From DATLWN01 sp964422615 (GTDB lineage Bacteria > Pseudomonadota > Zetaproteobacteria > Mariprofundales > Mariprofundaceae), in NCBI GenBank assembly GCA_964422615.1, contig CAYRBJ010000009.1:1-63077 (forward strand): a DNA stretch of 63,077 nt. Direction: 5' to 3'. Both the position numbers and the translations under genes were made by a program. Of the stretch, positions 8,449 to 17,183 are shown piece by piece. The notes beneath the pieces are model-generated. The model made no database searches, was not told the origin of the DNA, and worked only from the letters and a program-made list of their open reading frames with translations. Numbering within the stretch: position 1 is the first letter of the stretch; the number at the start of each line of letters is the position of its first letter.

Positions 8449-9422
8449 GCAGCGCTCGCCAATCCCGGCAGTACAGGCAGGGCGAGCTGCCGAATCTCTT
8501 CCTGCAGATGCTTGCGGGTCAGCGGAATCTCGACGAGAAACTGGTGTTTGCCGTCACGATATGCCAGGCGCGCGAAGATGCCGATGGCCTTGATGTGGCG
8601 TTGGAAGGCACTCAGGCGCACGGCCCGGTGCCAACGCTCGCCATCGTTTGAGAACGCATCGCGCAGTTCTGCGGACAGTCCATCGAAAAAGCGCAGGCTC
8701 CACTGCCGCCGCTCGTCCTCCGGATAGTCCTGGTAGCAGTCGTACAGCAGCGAGGCCAGATCATAGGTGACCGGTCCGCACACGGCATCCTGGAAATCGA
8801 TGATGCCGAGCGGCGGCCCGGAAGGCGGAAGCATCAGGTTGCGGCTGTGGTAATCGAGATGTACAGCCACCCGAGGCAGGATCGCGATCTGCTCCACCAC
8901 CGGAGCCAGCAAGGCATGGAATTCCCGCCGCAGATGCTCATCGGGCTGATGCTCGGCCACCCAGGGCAGGTACCAGTCCAGATACAGATCGATTTCTCTG
9001 CGCATGCGTGCAGGATCGAAAACCGGTAGTCCTGCGCTGTCCATCGTCTGTTGCAGGCAGTGCAGCTGGCGCAGGGCATCGTCCATCAACGGCGCAAGCG
9101 CCATGCCGCGCCTGAGCGCAGCAGCCCAGGTCTCGTCACCGAAATCGGCAAGCAGCAGGAAGCCACCACGCCGGTCCTCGGCCAGAAGCTGCGGCACATG
9201 CAGCCCTGCCAGCTCCATGCGCTGCCGCACCGAAAGAAAGGGCAACACGTCTTCCTTGCCGGGTGGGGCGTCCATCAGTACCCATGTCTGCTCCCCCTGA
9301 CGTACCCGGAAGTAGCGCCGGAATGAGGCATCGCCGGCCAGGGGTTCGATATCGAACGGTCCATCAAGGTGTCTACCCAGCCATTGTCTGGCCTCGGACA
9401 GGCGGCGGTCAGCCGCCTCCAC
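8445..9422 (-). CDS. amgK: aminoglycoside-phosphotransferase-fold sugar kinase, AmgK-like
   Basis: Likely phosphorylates the anomeric carbon of N-acetylmuramate/N-acetylglucosamine in peptidoglycan recycling. 325 residues with the APH fold: an HLDYHSRNLM catalytic loop followed by GIIDFQDAVCGPVTYDLASL, the metal-binding segment typical of the AmgK group. A MurU-type nucleotidyltransferase is encoded at 47.1-47.8 kb in the same window; in pseudomonads amgK and murU are adjacent. Starts at GTG and overlaps the end of the SPOR gene by 14 nt. Substrate is inferred from family resemblance. Confidence 0.8.
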   Translation of the reverse strand: MEAADRRLSEARQWLGRHLDGPFDIEPLAGDASFRRYFRVRQGEQTWVLMDAPPGKEDVLPFLSVRQRMELAGLHVPQLLAEDRRGGFLLLADFGDETWAAALRRGMALAPLMDDALRQLHCLQQTMDSAGLPVFDPARMRREIDLYLDWYLPWVAEHQPDEHLRREFHALLAPVVEQIAILPRVAVHLDYHSRNLMLPPSGPPLGIIDFQDAVCGPVTYDLASLLYDCYQDYPEDERRQWSLRFFDGLSAELRDAFSNDGERWHRAVRLSAFQRHIKAIGIFARLAYRDGKHQFLVEIPLTRKHLQEEIRQLALPVLPGLASAA

Positions 9423-10146
9423 GGATCACGATTCCTTGCATGTGCATCTTCTTGCCGAGCGCAAGGCGTGCGGCATCGGCGGCTTCATGGGATGCATACG
9501 GACCGACCTGCAGCCGGTACCAGGTGCCCCGTCCGGCCACATCCGCACGCTGGATCCTCGAAGCGAAACCGGCTGCCTGCAGCTTGCTCTGCATGCCGGC
9601 CGCCACATTCGCATCCTGGAACGAGGCGGCCTGCACGTAATAGCTACCAGCCGCCGACGCGTCCGGTGGCTTGCGCTCCAGTTCCCGCTGAATGATGGAG
9701 CTCACCATCTTGGAGCTTGCTGCCGCAGGCTGGCCAGGAAGCGAAGTGGTTGCCGGAGATGATGGCATCTCAGGCGACGCCACTGGCTGCGACAGGGGCT
9801 GAGGCTTGACCGATTGTTTCGGCAAGTCCGTGTAAAAGGTCAGATCGCCGACCTCCGTGGTCGGTGAGATGTCCGTCAATGCCTTGGCCTTGTTCCTGGC
9901 CTGCTGGCGCAGCATCTGCAACTCCTTCGTCTGCGCCTGCAATTGAGCCTCCAGTCGAGCCTTGGTCGCCACCACCGCCGATTCGTGGCCCTGCCGGCCT
10001 CCCAGCCAATAGCCACCGACGAAGCTCATGATCACCGCGGAAACCATGCCCACCGCCAGCAGGATGGCACGAAGGCCGGAAACGCCGGGCACCGATTCGT
10101 CGGGCTTGACCGTCGCCTGCACGTGCGCGAAGTCCCGGTCGGCCAC
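9409..10146 (-). CDS. SPOR domain membrane protein
   Basis: 245 residues: a cytoplasmic head, one membrane helix at about 25-48 (AILLAVGMVSAVIMSFVGGY), a short coiled coil, a Pro/Ser/Ala-rich linker and a C-terminal SPOR domain at about 165-242 (SYYVQAASFQDANVAAGMQS). SPOR domains bind denuded glycan strands at the septum, so a role in cell division or wall remodelling is likely. GTG start directly after the argS stop codon, with GGAGCGC at the end of argS as its ribosome site. Confidence 0.88.
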   Translation of the reverse strand: MADRDFAHVQATVKPDESVPGVSGLRAILLAVGMVSAVIMSFVGGYWLGGRQGHESAVVATKARLEAQLQAQTKELQMLRQQARNKAKALTDISPTTEVGDLTFYTDLPKQSVKPQPLSQPVASPEMPSSPATTSLPGQPAAASSKMVSSIIQRELERKPPDASAAGSYYVQAASFQDANVAAGMQSKLQAAGFASRIQRADVAGRGTWYRLQVGPYASHEAADAARLALGKKMHMQGIVIRGGG

Positions 10147-11853
10147 TTACATGCGCTCCGGGGCTGACACACCAAGCAGCATCAGGCCGTTGCGGATCGT
10201 CTGCCCCACCGCCTTGACCAGCAGCAGCCGGGCCTGGGTCAGGCCATCGTCGTCATGAATCACCCGGTGTTTGTGGTAAAAGCCATGCAGTTCGGCTGCC
10301 AGCTGCATCAAATAAACAGCCACGCGATAGGGTTCCAGGCGCTCGGCCGCCTGCTGCAATGTCTCCGGAAACTGCAGCAGGCGCTTGATCAGGGCGATCT
10401 CCTCATCGGCAGACAGCCTCGACAGGTCCACATCCTCCGGCTCCACCTCATGCACCCGCTCCTCGGCCGCCTTGCGCAGGATGGCGCAAACCCGGGCATG
10501 CGCGTACTGCACATAATAGACGGGGTTCTCATCGCTCTGCTTCTTGGCCGCCTCCAGATCGAAATCGAGTTGGCTTTCCGAACGCCGGGTCAGGAAATTG
10601 AAGCGCACCGCATCCGCACCGGTCTCAACGACCACCTCGCGCAGCGTGACGAATGTCCCCGCCCGTTTGGACATACGCACCTGTTCGCCGCCGCGTGTCA
10701 GGTTGACCATCTGCACCAGCACCACCGACGGCTCTCCCTCCAAACCCGTCAGGGCCTTCATCGCCGCCTGCACGCGCGCCACATAGCCGCCATGGTCCGC
10801 ACCCCAGATATCGATCATGTGCGCGAAGCCCCGTTCGTGCTTATCCATATGGTAAGCGATATCGGCAGCAAAATAGGTCGGTGAGCCATCCTGCTTCTGC
10901 AGCGGTCGATCCACGTCGTCGCCGAACCGGGTGGTTCGGAATAACAGCTGCGGTTCCGCCACATAGTCATCCACCTCCTTGCCCTTTGGTGGCGGCAGCA
11001 CCCCTTCATAGGCCAGCCCCTGCTTGCGCAGATGCGCGATCAGGGAGGCGATGCGTCCCGAGCTGTGCAGATCCCGTTCAGAAAAGAAATGATCAAACTG
11101 GATGCCCAGGGCCGCCAGATCGGCGCGAATGGCGACCATATTGGCGGCCACGGCCCGTTGGCCGATGTGCTGACGGCGCTGATCGTCCGGCAGTTGCGCC
11201 AGCGAGGAGAACGCCTCATCCGCCAGGATCTGGCGGGCAATATCAATAACGTATTCACCCGGATAAGCAGAATCCGGAAATGCCACCGGTTCGCCCTGCA
11301 GTTCGCGCATGCGCAGCCACACCGAATCGGCCAGCACCCCCACCTGGGCACCGGCATCGTTGATGTAGTATTCACGGTGCAAATCGGCACCCTGGGAAAG
11401 CAGAATGCGGCCGATGGTGTCGCCAACCACGGCGCCGCGGCCATGTCCGACGTGCATCGGGCCGGTCGGGTTGGCGGAAACGAACTCCAGGCAAATCCGC
11501 GCTGCATCCCGGCTGGGTTCGTGCCAACCAAAGCGCTCCTTTTCCTGCATCACGCGCCGTACGACATCGAACTCCGAGTCATGTTTGAGACGTATATTGA
11601 TGAACCCGGGACCAGCGATGTCCGCAGCCTCGACAGCCGCGGGCCAATTCACCCTGTCCAGGATCATCTTGGCTACTGCCTGCGGCTTGATACCGAGCAA
11701 ACCGGCCAAAGGCATAGCCACATTGGCTGCATAATCGCCATGGTCCTGTGACTTCGGGCGAGTCAGCCGCATGGGGATATCCGACTGCTGCTGATGCTCG
11801 GAAAGAATGGCATCGACCGCCTGTTTCAGTGCCGCTTCCAACTGGGTCTTCAC
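10147..11853 (-). CDS. argS: arginyl-tRNA synthetase
   Basis: Charges tRNA(Arg). 568 residues, class I synthetase. The HIGH motif appears as PTGPMHVGHGRGA and the KMSKS equivalent as VRMSKRAGTFV. A C-terminal anticodon-binding helical domain ends with GLMLLGVSAPERM, typical of ArgS. GTG start with GGGAGG 4 nt upstream. First gene of an argS-SPOR-amgK unit with overlapping or abutting frames. Confidence 0.97.
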   Translation of the reverse strand: MKTQLEAALKQAVDAILSEHQQQSDIPMRLTRPKSQDHGDYAANVAMPLAGLLGIKPQAVAKMILDRVNWPAAVEAADIAGPGFINIRLKHDSEFDVVRRVMQEKERFGWHEPSRDAARICLEFVSANPTGPMHVGHGRGAVVGDTIGRILLSQGADLHREYYINDAGAQVGVLADSVWLRMRELQGEPVAFPDSAYPGEYVIDIARQILADEAFSSLAQLPDDQRRQHIGQRAVAANMVAIRADLAALGIQFDHFFSERDLHSSGRIASLIAHLRKQGLAYEGVLPPPKGKEVDDYVAEPQLLFRTTRFGDDVDRPLQKQDGSPTYFAADIAYHMDKHERGFAHMIDIWGADHGGYVARVQAAMKALTGLEGEPSVVLVQMVNLTRGGEQVRMSKRAGTFVTLREVVVETGADAVRFNFLTRRSESQLDFDLEAAKKQSDENPVYYVQYAHARVCAILRKAAEERVHEVEPEDVDLSRLSADEEIALIKRLLQFPETLQQAAERLEPYRVAVYLMQLAAELHGFYHKHRVIHDDDGLTQARLLLVKAVGQTIRNGLMLLGVSAPERM

Positions 11854-11953
11854 ATGGCCTCCCGCATCATGAGCGGCGCATCCTACACAGTCGGGACCGG
11901 TTCACACCAATTTCTATGGCAGCAACGGGGCCGTTTCGGGTGAACCGCTCCCA

Positions 11954-12775
11954 TCATCGCTGGCAACCGCTGCAATAGAATGTTCCGCGCCCGGATTGCA
12001 AGCGTCGGAGAATCGGAGAGCCGCAACGGACGCAGGGCTGGCCCTGGCGCTGATAGACCGTGAAGGCATGATGGAAGTAGCCAGGACGGCCATCGGCGCG
12101 CACGAAATCACTGATGGTGCTGCCGCCGGCGGCAATGGCCTCACGCAGCACGTCCTTGACCGCTTTTACCAGAGCCCCGGCCTGGAGTAATGCCAGGTGG
12201 TGCGCCGGCAGAAAGGGATCGATGCTGGCCCGAAACAGGGCCTCACAGGCATAGATGTTGCCGATGCCGACAACCACCGCCGCATCCATCAGCACCTGCT
12301 TGACCGGTGCGGCGCGCGAATGGCAGCGGCCGTACAGATAGGCGTCATCAAAGCCCTCCTGCAGCGGTTCCGGTCCGAGCCCGGCAAACCATGGATGCCG
12401 CTGCCAGGCATCGGCCGGAAGCAGGCCGGCATAACCGAAGCGGCGCATGTCGCGATAGCGCAGACTCAGGCCACCGTCGAGAACGAACACGGCGTGTTCG
12501 TGCCGTCCAGGCGAATCCGATTCGGCCAATACATGGAACTGCCCGGTCATGCCGAGATGCCAGACCAGAATCTCCGAACCATCAAGACGGAACAGCAGAT
12601 ATTTGCCGCGGCGCTCCACTGCCAGCACGGTGAGTCCCCGCAGGCGCTCGGCCATGCCGGCCGGAAGCGGGTAACGCAATGCACGCCGGTACAGTTGCAC
12701 CTGGCGGATACGGCGGTTCCGGATCAGTGTGTCCAGGCCGGAGCGGACCACCTCGACTTCGGGCAGTTCAGGCAA
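11954..12775 (-). CDS. mutM: formamidopyrimidine-DNA glycosylase (TTG start)
   Basis: Removes 8-oxoguanine and formamidopyrimidines from DNA; bifunctional glycosylase/AP lyase. The mature protein must begin with the catalytic Pro2-Glu3, and here the sequence PELPEVEVVRSGL follows a TTG codon at 12775, which has GGAGGT 5 nt upstream. That TTG is therefore the start, although the frame stays open to an ATG 66 nt earlier. 273 residues. ERRGKYLLF carries the conserved Lys, and the C-terminal zinc finger is CVRCGSPI...FYCSGCQ. Divergent from the cyclic-nucleotide-binding gene. Confidence 0.95.
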   Translation of the reverse strand: MPELPEVEVVRSGLDTLIRNRRIRQVQLYRRALRYPLPAGMAERLRGLTVLAVERRGKYLLFRLDGSEILVWHLGMTGQFHVLAESDSPGRHEHAVFVLDGGLSLRYRDMRRFGYAGLLPADAWQRHPWFAGLGPEPLQEGFDDAYLYGRCHSRAAPVKQVLMDAAVVVGIGNIYACEALFRASIDPFLPAHHLALLQAGALVKAVKDVLREAIAAGGSTISDFVRADGRPGYFHHAFTVYQRQGQPCVRCGSPILRRLQSGRGTFYCSGCQR

Positions 12776-12855
12776 CCAGACCTCCATGGCAGTAACGGGA
12801 AGAAGGCGCTCGCCATTGCTTGCGGCACCATACGTGAACATCCATACTGGCGTGG

Positions 12856-13806
12856 ATGGAAGAGCGTTTCAATACTGACGAAATTCAGGAAACCAGCGAT
12901 TTCGAGACTCGGTCGTTCCCTCTGCTCGCCGTGTTGTATCCGGACGAAATCCATTTCCTGCGTTCGGTGGCCAGCACCGCAGAACTGGCCGCCGATATCC
13001 CGGTGATGATTGAAGGGCAGCAGCCGCACTACCTGTACTTCGTACGTGCGGGCATGCTGATGGTCAACAAGCGCCACGGCGATGACGTGTATCAGGTTGG
13101 CTCGATCACCCCGGGTGACGTGTTCGGAGAGGCCTCGGTTCTGTACAACGCACCTGCCGGTGCCGGCGTACGCACCGTGGAGCCAACGACGCTGTACCAG
13201 ATCGATGGCCAGCATATCCGTGAACTGATGAAAACCAACGAGCGTTTTCAGCGTTCACTGACCCAGTTGGCCGAGCGCCGATCCGCCGCGACGGCGCTGG
13301 CCGTGAATCCGGCCTTCTCCACGCTGCCGCAGTCCGTACGTGAGGTCATTCTCTATAACGGCCAGTTCATATCGCTGGAAGCCGGGGAAACGCTGATTCA
13401 CGAGGGGGATTCGGATACCCGCTTCATGTTCCTGGTGCTGGGCGGCGAGGCCGAGGCCTCGATCCGGCACCCCCACGATCCAAAGAAGCGGATCGTCTTT
13501 GCGCGCATCTCCAGCGGCGACGAGGTCGGAGAGATTTCGGTCATTACCGAGCGCCCCCACGCCGCCACCGTGATCGCCACCTCGCAATTGCGCCTGATGG
13601 CCATCAGCACCGAATCCGTCCAGGCCTGGCGCAAGCGCTATTCGGATTTCGGATTTTCCCTCTATGCCTGCGTCCAGCGCAAGCTGCAGCACAGCCTGGA
13701 AGCCATGCGCAATGTCATCGGAGAAGAGGAAGCAAAGGCGCGAACGACGGACACCCTGCCACCGATCGAACAACAGCGTAAGGCCGCCGGCGACCCCAAG
13801 GAATAA
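12856..13806 (+). CDS. protein with two cyclic-nucleotide-binding domains and no effector domain
   Basis: 316 residues. Domain 1 (about 25-145) has the roll YLYFVRAGMLMVNK and the loop GDVFGEASVLYNAPAGAGVR. Domain 2 (about 150-275) has GETLIHEGDSDTRFMFLVLG and GDEVGEISVITERPHAATV. Both phosphate-binding cassettes keep the GE and an Arg or Ala-Ala/Thr pattern, so nucleotide binding is plausible. There is no helix-turn-helix, kinase or transport domain; the C-terminus is a short charged helix. Function unknown. It ends 4 nt before the convergent DUF2065 gene. Confidence 0.8.
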   Translation: MEERFNTDEIQETSDFETRSFPLLAVLYPDEIHFLRSVASTAELAADIPVMIEGQQPHYLYFVRAGMLMVNKRHGDDVYQVGSITPGDVFGEASVLYNAPAGAGVRTVEPTTLYQIDGQHIRELMKTNERFQRSLTQLAERRSAATALAVNPAFSTLPQSVREVILYNGQFISLEAGETLIHEGDSDTRFMFLVLGGEAEASIRHPHDPKKRIVFARISSGDEVGEISVITERPHAATVIATSQLRLMAISTESVQAWRKRYSDFGFSLYACVQRKLQHSLEAMRNVIGEEEAKARTTDTLPPIEQQRKAAGDPKE

Positions 13807-13810
13807 GACG

Positions 13811-14002
13811 TCAGCTGCTGCCCCGCAGCAACCAGACGATGACCCAGCCCACACCCACGGCCGCCAGACCCATCAACCGCAACACGGCGGGGGGGATCAA
13901 CGGCAAGCGGCGCATCATGTCGATCATGTGCTGCGGAAAAAGTGCATACAGCGCCCCCTCGATCACCAGCACCAGACCGAACGCAATCCACAAATCCTGC
14001 AC
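13811..14002 (-). CDS. DUF2065 (YjeT-like) small membrane protein
   Basis: 63 residues with two membrane helices (WIAFGLVLVIEGALYALFP and LMGLAAVGVGWVIVWLL) joined by a basic loop. This is the DUF2065 family, commonly found directly downstream of hflC as here. GTG start; AGGAAG about 8 nt upstream and the start codon both lie in a perfect hairpin. Function not established. Confidence 0.85.
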   Translation of the reverse strand: MQDLWIAFGLVLVIEGALYALFPQHMIDMMRRLPLIPPAVLRLMGLAAVGVGWVIVWLLRGSS

Positions 14003-14021
14003 AGGAAAATTCTTCCTGTGC
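13999..14021 (-). repeat. perfect hairpin covering the DUF2065 ribosome site and start
   Basis: GCACAGGAA and TTCCTGTGC form a 9-bp inverted repeat with a 5-nt loop, between the hflC stop (14024) and the DUF2065 start (14002). On the mRNA the AGGAA and the GUG would be in opposite arms, so it could hide translation initiation. No U-tract follows, which argues against a terminator. Confidence 0.7.
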
Positions 14022-14023
14022 CT

Positions 14024-14902
14024 TTATTTAATCCCGGAGTGCTCAAAGAATTTAAAGAACTCCGAATCCGGCGTGATCACCAGGCGTGTCCCCGGACCGA
14101 TCGAATCGCGGTAGGCCTTCAGGGAGCGCATGAAGGCATAGAATTGCGGGTCCTTCCTATGGGCCTTGGCATAGATCAGGGTCGTCTTGGCATCGGCCTT
14201 GCCGCGGATGATCTGTGCCTTCTCGTAGGCATCGGACAGAATTACCTTGCGCTGTTTGTCAGCCTGGGCACGAATCTCCTTGGCCGCTTCCTGGCCCTCG
14301 GACCGATACTGCATGGCAATACGCTCGCGCTCGGCCTGCATGCGCTTGAATACCGCGTCCAGGTTCTCCTTCGGCAAATCGACGCGCTTGATACGCACAT
14401 CGATGATCTCGATGCCGAGATCCTTGACGTTGGCATTCGCCTGTTCGGTGATGGTTCGCATCAGGGCCGAACGCATCCTGCCCTCTTTGCCACCGGTAAC
14501 AATCTGCGTCAGGGTATTCTTTCCCAGGACCTCGCGCACCTTGGAGCGTATCACGTCCTGCATGCGTGCCTCGACCTCACGCTGGGTGCCGGCGACCTGA
14601 TAGACGCGCAACGGATTGATGATGCGCCAGCGCGTGTAATTATCGACCAGGATAGGCTTCTGATCCATGGTGATCATCTCGTTGGGCACGGCATCACTGA
14701 TCAGCAGACGCCGATCGTAGTCGGATACGCTCTGCCATGGCCATTTGAAATGCAGTCCGGCCTGTTTGATGACACTGATGGGTTTGCCAAACTGCAGTAC
14801 CAGCGCCTGTTCACGCTGATCCACGACGAAGGCCGACATCGATGCGACCAGCGCCACCACGGCCAGGATGATCAATCCGATGCTCTGTTTGGGGCTCATC
14901 AC
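14024..14902 (-). CDS. hflC: HflC, modulator of FtsH protease
   Basis: SPFH/prohibitin-family membrane protein that forms the HflKC cage around FtsH. 292 residues: an N-terminal signal-anchor (SIGLIILAVVALVASMSAFVV), an SPFH domain beginning with VVDQREQALVLQFGKPI, then the long helical region with KEIRAQADKQR. It overlaps hflK by 4 nt (ATGA). Confidence 0.96.
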   Translation of the reverse strand: MMSPKQSIGLIILAVVALVASMSAFVVDQREQALVLQFGKPISVIKQAGLHFKWPWQSVSDYDRRLLISDAVPNEMITMDQKPILVDNYTRWRIINPLRVYQVAGTQREVEARMQDVIRSKVREVLGKNTLTQIVTGGKEGRMRSALMRTITEQANANVKDLGIEIIDVRIKRVDLPKENLDAVFKRMQAERERIAMQYRSEGQEAAKEIRAQADKQRKVILSDAYEKAQIIRGKADAKTTLIYAKAHRKDPQFYAFMRSLKAYRDSIGPGTRLVITPDSEFFKFFEHSGIK

Positions 14903-16002
14903 TTCACCTCCACCTTGCCTGACTTCGGATCGATCGGCAGGTACGGCAAGATGCGCTTCGCCACGCTGGGATCCACGATCACCTTATTCACTTTGGACAA
15001 CACATCCTGCATCGTTTCCAGGTACAGGCGCTTGCGGGTCACCAGCGGTGACTTGCGGTAGGCATCGAGTTGGCTGACAAAGCGGTCGGACTGACCGGTG
15101 GCCCGGGCCACCACCTCCTTGGCATAGGCCTCGGCATCCAGCACCTGCTTGGCGGCATCACCGCGCGCCCTCGGCAGGATATTGTTGGCGTATGTTTCCG
15201 CCTCGTTTTTGGTGCGTGCCTTGTCCTCACGCGCACTGGCCACATCCTTGAACTGCTTCATCACGGCTTCCGGAGGCTCCACATCCTGCAGCTTCACCGT
15301 CACCACCGAGATGCCGGATTTGTAGCTGTCGAGAACGCGCTGCAGCAACTTCTGTGTCGCCACCTCGACCTGGGCCTTCTGGTTGGTCAATACGCCATCG
15401 ATGTTGGTGTGACCGATCACTTCACGCATCGCGCTCTCTGCCGCATCGCGCACATTGATCGGACCACCCACGATATCGAACAGATACTGCTTCAGATCGC
15501 GGATGCGGAACTGCACGATGAAGGAGATATCAACGATATTCTCGTCCTGGGTCAGCATCTGCGCCTCTTGCGGCACGCTGCGCGTGGTGTTGTCGCCCAT
15601 GCGGCGGAAACCGATCTCCAGGCGCTGGATGCGCGTCACCGGCACCTTCTCGACCGTCTCGATCGGATAGGGCATATGCCAGCTCAGGCCCGGGCCCTCG
15701 GTGGCCACATACTGGCCGAAACGCAGCACCGCAGCCTGCTCGTCCGCACCCACGACATACACACCGGAGGCCAGCCACAGCAGCAGCAGGATGGCCAGAC
15801 CGATGGGTAACAGCGCCTTGCCGATGCCGGAACCACCACCGGAACCACCATCGGGACCGCCGGCGCCACCCCCGCCCAGCAAGCGCGAAAGCCGCTCCTG
15901 CAGGCGACGAATCACTTCGTCGAGATTCGGCGGCATCTGACCGGGACCGGATGGACGGCGCCCCCAGGGATTATTGGACTGATTCGGATCACTCCAAGGC
16001 AT
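14899..16002 (-). CDS. hflK: HflK, modulator of FtsH protease
   Basis: Partner of HflC. 367 residues: a Gly/Pro-rich cytoplasmic N-terminus beginning MPWSDPNQSNNPWGRRP, a run of glycines before one membrane helix (LLPIGLAILLLLWLASGVYVV), an SPFH domain (VGADEQAAVLRFGQYV) and a charged helix ending in LPYLPIDPKSGKVEVK. The Gly-rich linker is a common feature of HflK. First gene of hflK-hflC-DUF2065. Confidence 0.96.
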   Translation of the reverse strand: MPWSDPNQSNNPWGRRPSGPGQMPPNLDEVIRRLQERLSRLLGGGGAGGPDGGSGGGSGIGKALLPIGLAILLLLWLASGVYVVGADEQAAVLRFGQYVATEGPGLSWHMPYPIETVEKVPVTRIQRLEIGFRRMGDNTTRSVPQEAQMLTQDENIVDISFIVQFRIRDLKQYLFDIVGGPINVRDAAESAMREVIGHTNIDGVLTNQKAQVEVATQKLLQRVLDSYKSGISVVTVKLQDVEPPEAVMKQFKDVASAREDKARTKNEAETYANNILPRARGDAAKQVLDAEAYAKEVVARATGQSDRFVSQLDAYRKSPLVTRKRLYLETMQDVLSKVNKVIVDPSVAKRILPYLPIDPKSGKVEVK

Positions 16003-16051
16003 TCAAGACCCCCAATGCGATAGGAAGCGCCGAGTGTAGCACCTGTAACGT

Positions 16052-16091
16052 GCGATGCACGCGCAGGTTTCCCACCCACGATGTGCATCGC
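16052..16091. repeat. 9-bp inverted repeat in the divergent hflK/lptG intergenic region
   Basis: GCGATGCAC (16052-16060) and GTGCATCGC (16083-16091) are exact reverse complements separated by 22 nt, in the 120-nt gap between two divergent genes. The placement suggests an operator for a dimeric regulator or a structured leader. Confidence 0.5.
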
Positions 16092-16122
16092 CCAAACACG
16101 ACGCGGCTGCTAGCATCGGGTC

Positions 16123-17181
16123 ATGCCGATCGTCTTCCGCTGGATTTTCACCAGTTGTCTGCAACGTGGTCTGGCCACGATGATGGTGTTACTTAGTATT
16201 TTCGTGATCGTGGAGGGTTTCGATAAGGTCCGTTTTCTCGGACACGGTCTCACCGGCTCCCTGATGGTCGAGTACATCCTGCTGAAGATGCCTTTCATGA
16301 TCGGTAGATTTATGCCGGTGATCGTGCTCCTGGCCTCCAGTGTCTTTCTGACCGAGCTTTCCCATCATCAGGAACTGGCGGCGCTCAGGGCAGCCGGTCT
16401 CGGCCTGAACAAGATACTGGCGCCACTACTGGCCGTCGCCGCCGTCGCTGCCGTTCTCAGCTTTGCCATCGGGGAATGGGTTACCCCCATCACCAATACG
16501 CGCCTGGACTACATCGAACGCGTGCATATCCACCATCTGCCGGAAACCAGCCGTGAGGTGCAATGGCTGCGCGATGGTCGCCGCTTCTTCCGGCTGACCC
16601 CACTGGGCGGCCAGCACTTCAAGATGATGATGATCGAAACCGATGCCAACGGCCGCTGGCTGCAGCGGCTGGATGCCGCCGATGCCGTCTATGCGGACCA
16701 CGCCTGGAATCTGTCGGACGTTGACATCAACTCCCCGGGCGGAGTCAGCGGGCTGCGTTTCGAACACAAGGACAGCATGCGCCTGGATTCCACCGTCGGA
16801 CCGGGTACAGCTTCTCCCCCCGAACCACGGCACATGCGGTTGCTGGAACTCGGCGAATATGCGCGCAACCTGCAGAAGGCCGGCATGGACGCCTCCGGCT
16901 ATATCTACACCTTCCACCGCAAACTGGCGGCTCCGCTGGCCTGTTTCATCATGGTGGTGCTGGCCCTGGCACTGTGCATGAACATGAGCAGCCGGGTCAC
17001 CGCCGCTTCATGGGGACTGGCCGCAGCCATCTGCCTCGGTCTGGCCTTTTACATCTTCGGTGACACCAGCAACCTGCTGGCCACCGGCGGCCGCCTGCCG
17101 GCAAGCTACGCCGCCTGGCTTCCGAACCTGTCGTTCGGCGGCATGGCCGTCTTCCTGCTGATGCGCAAGGAAGGGAAATAA
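16123..17181 (+). CDS. lptG: LptF/LptG family permease, LptG-like
   Basis: Inner-membrane subunit of the Lpt lipopolysaccharide exporter. 352 residues: three N-terminal membrane helices, a periplasmic beta-jellyroll-like middle (about 130-255) and three C-terminal helices ending near FLLMRKEGK. ELAALRAAGLGLNKIL is the conserved coupling-helix region and GEWVTPITNTR resembles LptG more than LptF. The partner LptF and the ATPase are not in the window. It abuts the convergent suhB. Confidence 0.85.
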   Translation: MPIVFRWIFTSCLQRGLATMMVLLSIFVIVEGFDKVRFLGHGLTGSLMVEYILLKMPFMIGRFMPVIVLLASSVFLTELSHHQELAALRAAGLGLNKILAPLLAVAAVAAVLSFAIGEWVTPITNTRLDYIERVHIHHLPETSREVQWLRDGRRFFRLTPLGGQHFKMMMIETDANGRWLQRLDAADAVYADHAWNLSDVDINSPGGVSGLRFEHKDSMRLDSTVGPGTASPPEPRHMRLLELGEYARNLQKAGMDASGYIYTFHRKLAAPLACFIMVVLALALCMNMSSRVTAASWGLAAAICLGLAFYIFGDTSNLLATGGRLPASYAAWLPNLSFGGMAVFLLMRKEGK

Positions 17182-17183
17182 GA

